This document shows, one piece after another, positions 56,175 through 64,000 of a stretch of 64,000 nt of DNA. The DNA lies in assembly GCA_030035585.1 (NCBI GenBank), contig CM057477.1, positions 65,515,447 to 65,579,446 on the forward strand, given 5' to 3'. The stretch is from Dugong dugon. Taxonomy: Eukaryota > Chordata > Mammalia > Sirenia > Dugongidae. The translations under genes were made by a program, and so were the position numbers. The notes below the pieces were generated by a model. The model worked only from the letters and a program-made list of their open reading frames with translations. It ran no database searches and was not told the DNA's origin. Every line of letters starts with the position of its first letter. Position 1 is the stretch's first letter.

Positions 56175-56390
56175 AATGATAATAAATAGAAGCCCTGTGG
56201 CTGGGGGTGGGGCGGTGATTGCTAGAGAAGGGGTACACCTCCAAGGGGTGACAGAAATGTTCTATGTCTTGATTGTCATGGTGATACTCAGGTGCTTAAA
56301 TTTGTCAAAACTCACCGAGCTCTACCCTTAAAATGGGTGCATGTTATTATATGTAAACTGTATATTAATAAAGTTGATTTAAAAAAAAAC
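56175..56390 (+). mobile_element. L1 3' terminus
   Basis: gacagaaatgttctatgtct, taaaatgggtgcatgttatt, tatattaataaagttgattt then A9: forward L1 3' end with polyadenylation signal. Confidence 0.82.
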
Positions 56391-56657
56391 CACCTATTTA
56401 CCCGCTATCCAACTTACCAAGTAGAGCATTTATTTCCAATACCTTTTTAGCTCTCTGCATGCTGCTGCTCCTTGATTGTCAAGCTGTTCTAAAACGTGGA
56501 ATAACTGTTTTTACCTTATGGCTGAATCAATGCCAACTGTTAGAAGATTGATACTTCTATTTTAGAGAACAGGTTCTTTGATATTATTTTCCTTATTTTG
56601 AAGCAGTTCGTCTCCTTCTCTATGTAGTCTTACTAATAAAATATTATAGTTCTAGAT

Positions 56658-56864
56658 ATAATAACCAGCTGTTGTAGAGTCAGTTATGACTCATGGTGAC
56701 CCCACGTGTCAGAGTGGAACTGTGCTCCATAGGGTTTTCAGTGGCAGATTTTTTGGAAGTAGATCGCCAGGCCTTTCTTCCGAGGTACTTTGGGGTAGAC
56801 TCAAACCTCCAGCCTTTTGGTTATCAGCTAAGTGTGTTAACTGTTTGCACCACTCAAGGGCTCC
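56658..56864 (-). mobile_element. AfroSINE, long form
   Basis: Tail accagctgttgtagagtcag, body ggaagtagatcgccaggcct, head complement gcaccactcaagggctcc. Confidence 0.87.
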
Positions 56865-56884
56865 AGTCTACAAGATAGATATCA

Positions 56885-57020
56885 CTTACCTTAAATTTCT
56901 TCTGTGCAGAAACTGAGACTCATAGATGTTAAGCAGCTTGCCCAAGATTCCTGGTAGAAAGTGGAGGAGCCACGGTTTGACGCCAGTTGTCTGATTCTAA
57001 AGCTTTAGTTTTTCCAGCCA
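56885..57020 (-). repeat. MIR fragment
   Basis: gcagaaactgagactcatag, agcagcttgcccaagattcc, gaaagtggaggagccacggt. Confidence 0.6.
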
Positions 57021-57470
57021 AGCATGCCATCATTATGAAGAGCTGCCCTTTATTGGGGGAAATGGAGCACTTTGGCTAACTCTTGCCGCAGGGAGACAAG
57101 CAGAGTGGCGTTGAACCACCTCTATCTACCCTGCTTGTATTCTGGAGCACAGGGACCCAGATTTCAGTAAGCCAGTCCATGTGGCCTATCACTTCCAAGC
57201 TTCCTAAATCACAGCTGTGATTCTGCACACGCCCTGCGCAGAGACTCCTGTGGCCCTCTCCTGACTCCTCCCCCAGGCCAGCTGCCCGACAATGGCTCTG
57301 TTGGGCCTTTGGAATCTGATGCTACCGGACTGAAACTACTCGGTTTTCTTCTAGTCCTCCTCACGGGCCTGCGTGGCTCCAGCACGCCTTTCTTTTAAAG
57401 GCTCCCCATGTTCCAGGTTAAGTGTCTTCACTTTGCCTCTCATTGTACCAGGGCTTCGAACCTGTTTGTT
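57021..57470. other. Intronic, no recognised feature
   Basis: GC-moderate; nothing recognised. Confidence 0.45.
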
Positions 57471-57675
57471 CTGGTTCAAACCCCTGCTGAGAATTTGCAT
57501 TTCAACCCCAGATACAGTGAATCAGAATTTACAGTTTAATAAGATCCCCAGGTGATTTTTATTTATAATAAATTTTGAAAACCAATTGTTTACACTGGGT
57601 CTCAGAATTGGTCCTTAACCAGAAACATTAGCATTGCCTGGGAACTTGTTAGAACAGATTAGAAGCCCTGGATTA
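57471..57675 (+). repeat. MER5A-like hAT fragments
   Basis: gctgagaatttgcatttcaa with gatccccaggtgatttttat, then a second piece catta gcattgcctgggaa with cttgttagaacagattagaa, resemble MER5A. The two pieces may be separate copies. Confidence 0.5.
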
Positions 57676-57950
57676 TACCTTTCCTTTCTTCTCTGCAGTT
57701 GCCATATAAAATAACACAGAAAACAGTACAACAGAAAATCAAACCAAGCTCTCTGTCCCCAGTCGGTCATCTCAGAATCTCAGCTCCTGTCTTTTCCTTG
57801 ATGCCCTGAGCGCCAGCCTTCCTCTTCCCCACTTGGCTTCATCTTCGCAGAACTTCAGGTATTTGGTCTATAACAGGTGCTTGACAATGATTAGGCTGAT
57901 TCTAAATTGTTCTTTAATTTCATGTCTTTTCTCGCCAGTTAAGAAATAGT

Positions 57951-58122
57951 GATGTTGCTGCGTGCTGTCCAGTTGATTCCGACTCATAGTGACTCTAGAG
58001 AGCAGAGTAGAACTGCCCCATAGGGCTTCCTGGGCTGTGATCTTTATGGGAGCAGATCCCCAGGTCTTTTCTTTCGCTGAGCTGTTGGTGCGTTCAAACC
58101 AGTGACCTTTCATAGAGCTCCT
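57951..58122 (-). mobile_element. AfroSINE, 5' part shortened
   Basis: Tail gttgctgcgtgctgtccagt, body gtgatctttatgggagcaga, head reduced to catagagctcc. A separate 27-base SINE scrap (gtgggtttgaaccaccagga) lies at 58229. Confidence 0.84.
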
Positions 58123-58274
58123 TAATACGACACATGTTTTTAAATGTCTATTATGTTCAGATCAAGGCTGCAATATTGTAAAAAATGAAAGAGATTGGGA
58201 ACATAGCAAATGAGAAGTTAAGGGAAATTGGTGGGTTTGAACCACCAGGACTCCTTAGAAATAACAATAATGAT

Positions 58275-58480
58275 TGCTAATATTTATTGAGTCGGGTATT
58301 GTGCTATGCACTTTATGTGGCTTCTCTCATTTAATCCTCAAAACAATCTTATACTGAAGTACACATTTTCTCCCCATTTGACAGATTAGAAAATTGAGGC
58401 TCTGAGAGAAATACCAAAGGCCACATAGCTACTGAGTGGAGAAACTGGAATCCAAATCCAGTTTGACCTGAGTGGCCATA
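58275..58480 (-). repeat. MIR
   Basis: atttaatcctcaaaacaatc, ccccatttgacagattagaa, gccacatagctactgagtgg. Confidence 0.72.
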
Positions 58481-58544
58481 TTCTACTCTTTTCTGACTCC
58501 TGGAAGGGAGTAGAAAAGAAAGGTAACTGACATTTACTGTGTCT

Positions 58545-58720
58545 TTATTATGGCATACAGCAGAGGTGATTTAACATATTATCTCGCTGATCCTCACCCT
58601 GCTGCTAAAAATTAGATATCAGGTGTCCAAAAAAGTGATGCGCAGTGTAAACAATTGGCTAAAGGTCACAGAGCTGATAAATGAAGAGATCAGAATTAAA
58701 CCAGGTCTTTCTGCCCCTAA
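58545..58720 (-). repeat. MIR, second copy
   Basis: atctcgctgatcctcaccct, ctaaaggtcacagagctgat, gaattaaaccaggtctttct; more diverged than the adjacent copy. Confidence 0.6.
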
Positions 58721-59894
58721 AATGCCCCACTCTGTGCATGAGGAACTCCTTCTGTACTCCTTTTTTAATTCTCTGCAGGGCCTAGCATAGTGCTGGAGAT
58801 ATGGAGGAAACTTTTCAAGCAGCTACTGATTGATTGAAAAAAAAAACAAGTTTCCCTTTATTCTGTTATAAGCAGAAGTGTACAAGTTATGTTCCGGGGT
58901 GAAGAGCAGAACTGACAAAGAGTGCTGGAGTTTTGGAAGAGGCAATGTGAAAACATAGATGAGGTGGGATGGATTCTTGAACAGCATGGTGACTACAGAA
59001 ACTTTTGTTTATGTTTTGATGAATTCTTCCTGAATTTCACTATGATGGGGGAGGAGTGTCTAAAATTAAAAGATGGGAGGGGATGACTTTCTAGTCCTGT
59101 CCCCATTTTGAAGTTGCTCTGTCGTTGGCCTTCTCCAGTTGACGGGCTTCACCTCTCTCCCTTCTCCATCTTTCTCAGGGACTGATTAAAGGCCAGTAGC
59201 TGGTTGCCCTGGGCCCTCTTGGTGATGGATTTGTATAACACTGAATCACCTAGACCAGCCTAGAACTCATCTTTCAAAGAATAATTAACTAAACATTAAA
59301 AAAACAAAAAACAAAAAACAACTAAACAAAAAAAGAACTCCTTTACGGCCTATAAATATGTTACAGGAACTTAGAAACACATAACTGCCTAGGGTATCTT
59401 GTGCATCTTGGCTGTTAAGAGTTAGTGCAAATAACCCATCCCAGTGAAGGGACAGGTCTGCATTAAGGGTAGTTTGTGGGTCTTGGGATATGTTTCTCTG
59501 CTTTCATTTTTAGAAGTGGAATGTTTCTATTGAGTGCTGTGTGCCAAGAGAGCAGTTGTCAGTGGTACTTGTAGTGACGTCCGTCAGTCTGAGCACCGGA
59601 AGAGATTCAGGGGTAGACTCTTGAGTGATGGGCAGCAGCTCTGTCTTCCATGTTGCCTTTTGCGCTCTTGGCACCTGGAGAAACGTTAGTTGTGTGCCCT
59701 GGCTTTTTCCAAAGTGGACTAGGTGTGTCATTTCTAAGTGCTGTGGGGCTTTGTAGACTTATGCATTATACAGAGGCTCACCTAGAGTCAAATACTTAAA
59801 TTCATGCTCAAATCAGCATGTCTTTGTACACTGGCTCTCATCCTTTTCTTGCTGTGACCATCTGTAAGGTTTAAAACCGTAATAGGTTATGGAT
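58721..59894. other. Intronic, no recognised gene; A-rich tract
   Basis: An A-rich run with CAAAAAA units is at 59294-59338. Otherwise nothing recognised. Confidence 0.45.
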
Positions 59895-60650
59895 TTGGAG
59901 TCTTAACAGGTCGAGTTCAGATCCCAGCTCAATCACTTACTAGTTGGGTGACTTTAGGCATGTCATGCCGTTCCTTCTCTGAGCCCCTGATTTCTCATCT
60001 GAGTACCCAAAGTAATAAAATGTGTCTTAGTTATCTAGTGCTGCTATAACAGAAATACCACAAGTGGATGGCTTTAACAAAGATAAATTTATTTTCTCAC
60101 AGTCTGGTAGGCTAGAAGTCTAAGTTCAGGGTGTTGTCTCCAGGGGAAGCCTTTCTCTCTCTGTTGGCTCTGGAGGAAGGTCCTCCTCATCAATCTTCCC
60201 CTGGACTAGAAGCTTCTCCGCACAGGAACACTGGGTCCAAAGGACGAGCTCTGCTCCCAGCACTGCTTTCTTGGTGGTATGAGGTCCCCCACTCTGCTCG
60301 CTTCCCTTTCCTTTTATTTCTCTTAAGATAAAAGGTGGTGCAGGCCACATGCTGGGGAAACTCCCATTACATTGGATCACAGATGTGACCTGAGCAAGGG
60401 TGTTACATCCCACCCTAATTCTCTTTAACATAATCTAATCTTGCCTCATTAACCACAGGCAGAGATTAGGATTTACAACACGTAGGGAAATTATATCAAT
60501 TACAAAATGGAGGACAACCACACAATACTGAGAATCATGGCCCAGCCAAGTTGACAGATATTTTTGGGGGACACAATTCAATCCATGACAAACATTCTCA
60601 TGGGTTTGCTGTGATGAGGACAATGATGACAGATTCTAAGTACACAGCAC
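59895..60650 (+). repeat. MIR split by an LTR
   Basis: Left part 59895-60022 (cagatcccagctcaatcact, tactagttgggtgactttag) and right part 60591-60650 (tgggtttgctgtgatgagga) read as one forward MIR once the LTR at 60023-60590 is removed. Confidence 0.68.
60023..60590 (-). mobile_element. MaLR-like solo LTR
   Basis: Reads tgtcttagttatctagtgct on the left and ttcaatccatgaca on the right, the inverse of the LTR at 12815. It inserted into a MIR. The flanking 5-mers (aaatg, aacat) match only in part, so the target duplication is not proven. At 568 bases it keeps the segment with agataaaaggtggtgcaggc that 12815 and 15641 lack and 36062 shares. Confidence 0.88.
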
Positions 60651-61239
60651 TTGGTTTGTGTGTGCACATGTGTGAGACATTGGTAATAGCTGTTCTTTGA
60701 ATTGTAGTCCCCACAAAGGGGAGCTATTTTTGGAGGGGAGGGGGCTTCTCACTGATCTCAATCCCCACCCATGCTGAGGGTCTGCATCTGTCCCTGTCAC
60801 TAGTCTGGGAATGCATCTCTTTGCTGATACAGTTGTCTCTCTGTTCCCTTGACCTGCCAGCTCAGGGGTGAGGCCACATTCTGTACCCCTCTTCCTCCTT
60901 GTACCCCTGCCCAGGCGGTGCATGGAACTCCTTATCCTAGCTGCCGACAGGGCATTGGTGGTACCCACCCAGCCTGGAGCTTGCTGCTCTTTGAGGGGAA
61001 GCCTCTCACTCAACTCCCCAGGCTGCCTGGGAAACAGCTGAGGGTCCTCTAAGACTATGGTCCCCTGAGCAAATACGCTGACTTCAGCTGTCCTGAGACT
61101 CACTGCAACACTTCTGTAAACCTTGTGACTTTAATTTGGGTAACAGCCTATGGCATGGCATGGTGTCTTAGCTCTTGGTGAAAGAGAGAGATGCTGGGTG
61201 GAGAGCAGGGAAATCTAAAGGCAGATTCTGCTTAAGCCA
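60651..61239. other. Unassigned, possible LTR-like sequence
   Basis: A minus-strand open frame of 155 codons (60636-61103) is long for this region, but it has no domain, no good splice context and low-complexity composition. The stretch around 61020-61150 has an LTR-like look that I cannot place. Confidence 0.35.
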
Positions 61240-61458
61240 AACCAAAACCAAATCCATTGCTATTGAGTCATTTCCGACTCATAGCGACCCTATAGACCCT
61301 ATAGGACAGAGTAGAGCTGCCACACCTAGGGTTTCCAAGGCTGTAATCTTTACGAAAGCAGACTGCCACGTATTTCTCTTGTGGAGTGGCTCATGGGTTC
61401 AAACCATTGAACTTTCGGTTAGCTGCTGAGTAGTTAATGACTGCGCCACCAGGGCTCC
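61240..61458 (-). mobile_element. AfroSINE, complete, with small duplication
   Basis: Tail tccattgctattgagtcatt; gaccctataga is duplicated in tandem at 61285-61303; head complement ctgcgccaccagggctcc. Confidence 0.88.
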
Positions 61459-61539
61459 CCAAATTCTGCTTAGCAATATGAATACCTTAGTGTTAAAGAC
61501 TGAGTTGTGCAACCCCTCCCCAAACTTGTTGAAATCGAC

Positions 61540-61890
61540 ACTCAGCCATTTCAGGAGGTAGCAAGGTATTGAAGGATCAAGAACCGATGGTATTGAAGGA
61601 AGAAGTTCAAGCTGCAGTGAAGGCATTGTCAAAAAACAAGGCTCTAGGAATTGAGGGAGTACCAGTTGAGATGTTTCAACAAATAGATGCAACAATGGAA
61701 GCTCTCACTCGTCGATGCCATGAAATTGGAAAGATAGCTGCCTGGTCAACTGACTGAAAGAGATCCATATTTGTGCCCATTCCGAAGAATGGTGACCCAA
61801 CAGAAAGTGGAAATTATCGAACAATATCATTAATATCACATGCAAGGAAAATTTTGTTGAAGATAAAGAACAGTTGCAGCAGTACATCAG
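61540..61890 (+). mobile_element. RTE reverse transcriptase N-terminal fragment
   Basis: The plus frame reads EEVQAAVKALSKNKALGIEGVPVEMFQQ (61600-61685), matching the region before the RT palm, then a stop at 61756, then FVPIPKNGDPTESGNYRTISLISHARKILLK in a continuing frame. It ends before the catalytic motifs. Confidence 0.9.
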
Positions 61891-61984
61891 TAGGGAACTG
61901 CTTTTATTTTTGGGTTTTATATGTAAACTATTCTTGAACTTGTCCCTTCCAACAGCTTACCACTGCATGTGATAATATAGCAGT

Positions 61985-62210
61985 GTGCACAGTGGCTTGG
62001 AACCATAATCGTCTGTGTGAGAATTCCTGCTCCTCCACCTACTAGCGTAGTGACCTTGGCCAATACATAACCCCTCGGTGCTCTTATCTCCTTGTCTGCA
62101 GAAGAGAAGTGGTAATAGTACCCATCTCAAAGGACTGTTGGGAATGAAATATGTAAAAAGCATAGAGCAGTGCCCAGCAAATTAGAAACAATAAATGTTA
62201 GCTCTTATTA
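61985..62210 (+). repeat. MIR, nearly full length
   Basis: tgcacagtggcttggaacca, tgaccttggccaatacataa, gtggtaatagtacccatctc, agcagtgcccagcaaattag, aataaatgttagctcttatt: all MIR sections in order. Confidence 0.78.
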
Positions 62211-62311
62211 TTTGTTACTGGTATTGTTGTTTGGTTCTTTCTTGTCTTTCTCCTTCTCTACCATAAAATACTGAAAGAGACCTTGTTTTTCTTTTTCTCT
62301 TGTTCACTGAT

Positions 62312-62400
62312 GGATCCCTAATTCCTAGAACAGTATCTGCCTTGTGGTAGTAGCTCAGTAAATATTTGAGTTCAATAAGTCAATAAATGAATAAATGAAT
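62312..62400 (+). repeat. L2 3' end
   Basis: tccctaattcctagaacagt, gtagctcagtaaatatttga, then AATGAATA-type tail. Confidence 0.6.
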
Positions 62401-62760
62401 GCCAGGCGCCATGTTAAAAAAAAACACCCATTGAGTTGATTACAACTCATAGTGACCTTGTAGGACAGAGTAGAACTGCCCATAGGGTTTCCTAGGCTGT
62501 AATCTTTACAGGAGCAGATGACTAGGTCTTTTCCTCTGGCGGAGTGGCTGGCGGATTCGCACCGCTGACCTTTCGTTCAGCAACCCAGTGCTTAGCCACT
62601 GCGCCATCAGGGCTCCTTGGGGTCATGCTGGATGCTTAGTATACAGTGATGAACAAAGTATGGTTCCTACCCTCCTGGGGCTGCCAGTTAGTCTAGTGGT
62701 GGAGAAACCTAGAGGTATATAATGACACAGTGACAAGTGACATGAAGGAAAAGAACAGGG
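62401..62760 (-). repeat. L2 fragment split by AfroSINE
   Basis: gccaggcgccatgtt on the left of the SINE and ggatgcttagtatacagtga, ctgccagttagtctagtggt on the right form one reversed L2 end. Confidence 0.55.
62421..62617 (-). mobile_element. AfroSINE inserted in L2
   Basis: Poly-A-side tail aaaaaaaaacacccattgag, body gtaatctttacaggagcaga, head complement ctgcgccatcagggctcc. Confidence 0.87.
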
Positions 62761-63615
62761 TTGGGTTATTTTGGATCTCATGATCAGGAAAGATGTGACA
62801 TTTTCAGTTTATGTTGTGTGGTTGACTGATAAACAGGACGCTTTTTTCCCTTCATTCACTTGGAGACTTAAAATAATTGTAGATGTTTTTCCCTCCTTTT
62901 TTAAGCATTTCCCTCTCAGTTACTCCGTTTCTTTAAACATATAAACTATACTATGCATGTTCTTAAAGTTTGTAAAAGGAAGATAAACAAACTGTAATGA
63001 TTTAAAAGATCTTAAAAAGTCAACCCATGTAACTTAAAACCAATTGTGAAACACTCACTTGTTTAATTTTGGTTGCCTGGAATTAGTTTGTTTTTTTTTC
63101 CATTTTGGTGTATGAGATATTTATTGGTTTTTCTTAATCTTTTCCTTGTCTGTTTGGATAAATTCAGTCAGCAAAATTCTTTTTGGCAGCAGTAATAATA
63201 AAGATTCTGCTTAGTCTTAGTCTTTGGAGCAGGTTTACATGAAATGTTTACAAGTACATTCTTGAATGTTAGAATAACAGCTTCTTTTGGCCAATGAATA
63301 ATAAAATTGATGGAAAAAATTGAATTAAAATATGCCTGACGGACAAGAACCACCTTCTTTGATTGGGTGGCAGTCCTTCCTAGGGTCTACTTTTACTCTC
63401 ATGTGAGTCCAACCTTGTTAATGCCTTGACATCATTAAGTCAGCCATTAAGAGTACAGATGCTGTGATGCTGAGTACTTCAGGATACTGTGCTGGCCCCC
63501 TCTGACGTCTGTAGCGCCAATCATTGTATTCTCTGCTGCAGATTAGTAATTTATTTTTTTAATTTTTTATATGCCAGTATTACTTTTGCCATCATGTACA
63601 TCTTAAAAGATTTCT
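62761..63615. other. Intronic, no recognised feature
   Basis: AT-rich; nothing recognised. Confidence 0.45.
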
Positions 63616-63712
63616 CATGTTGTTGTTAGGTACCATCGAGTTGATTTCGACTCATTGCGACCCCATGTGACAGAGTAGAACTGCCCCATAGGGTTTTCTA
63701 GGCTGTAATCTT
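63616..63712 (-). mobile_element. AfroSINE tail fragment
   Basis: tgttgttgttaggtaccatc then gaccccatgtgacagagtag, stopping at gctgtaatc where an L1 poly-T begins. Confidence 0.8.
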
Positions 63713-63960
63713 TTTTTTTTTTCTTAATATTGTATTGTTTCCGGTGAAGGTTTACACAGCAGTTTAGGTTCCCATTCCACAATTTCTACACCAATTGTCC
63801 AGTGACATTGGTTACGTTCTTCACAATGCACGAACATTATTTCCATTCTGGTTTCATTTCCACTCATCTCTTTTCCTTGCCCCCTTACGGTCTCATCTTA
63901 GTTTTAAAGTAATTGTTGACCGTTTGGTCTCATGGAAGAGTATTTTTTTTTAATTTTATT
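63713..63960 (-). mobile_element. L1 3' end inserted in SINE
   Basis: Poly-T then cttaatattgtattgtttcc, ggtgaaggtttacacagcag, aatttctacaccaattgtcc. A reversed L1 3' end that interrupts the SINE; its 5' limit may lie beyond the window. Confidence 0.75.
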
Positions 63961-64000
63961 TTAAAGGAGCACAGTACCTTCATTATTTTAGTGATATTTT

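Larger units (their letters stand above)
39792..64000 (+). other. LRCH1: LRCH1 intron 1 (incomplete)
   Basis: From the splice donor to the window end I find no segment encoding the next LRCH1 exon (expected to continue with the second leucine-rich repeat), so the whole stretch is intron. A very long first intron agrees with the human gene. Its first 750 bases are still CpG-rich and may hold regulatory elements. Confidence 0.85.

Noticed and set aside
1-64000. CRISPR array, operon, phage or bacterial mobile element
   Set aside because: No regularly spaced direct repeats, no prokaryotic gene arrangement; the repeats are all mammalian transposons.

Overview
This window is vertebrate nuclear DNA, almost certainly from an afrotherian mammal and most likely an elephant. 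It is dominated by transposable elements typical of Afrotheria. These are tRNA-derived AfroSINEs in both orientations, RTE-clade LINE fragments, L1 LINEs with an afrotherian-type 3' UTR, and MaLR-like solo LTRs. Older mammal-wide repeats (MIR, L2, MLT1, MER5A-like, a Tigger/MER2-like DNA element) are scattered between them. There are no prokaryotic features, no CRISPR array and no operons. Most long open frames are fragments of repeats.

The only host coding sequence I can support is the first coding exon of LRCH1 (leucine-rich repeats and calponin homology domain containing 1) at 39488-39791, + strand. It begins MATPGSEPQPF, carries a poly-His and a poly-Gly tract, and ends at a consensus GT splice donor. 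It lies in a CpG island (about 38990-40540) with GC boxes and no visible TATA box. Everything to its right is LRCH1 intron 1, which has not ended by base 64000. Everything to its left is 5' intergenic sequence.

Layout. 1-9700: SINEs, MIR, two LTR fragments, and a striking ~200-bp palindrome at 6221-6424. 9.8-10.5 kb: Tigger-like DNA transposon. 10.8-16.9 kb: a nested pile of L1, RTE, LTR and SINE, including a solo LTR with a perfect 5-bp target duplication. 17-28.5 kb: sparse SINEs, a 5'-inverted RTE copy with its target duplication (20901-21176) and a four-SINE cluster (21.4-22.2 kb). 28.6-37.0 kb: one structurally full-length but dead L1 on the minus strand. It is bounded by a perfect 12-bp target duplication and has itself received an LTR and L1 3' ends. 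37.4-37.9 kb: an internally deleted RTE. 39-40.5 kb: LRCH1 promoter and exon 1. 40.5-64 kb: intron with AfroSINEs, RTE endonuclease and RT fragments, L1 3' ends, an LTR and MIR/L2.

I found no new multi-gene system. The most useful observations are the dated insertion structures (exact target duplications, nesting, 5' inversion), the palindrome, and possible translational control elements in the LRCH1 5' UTR (a G-quadruplex motif 5 nt from the start codon and an overlapping upstream ORF). Repeat family names come from recognition by eye and repeat borders are approximate unless a target duplication fixes them.
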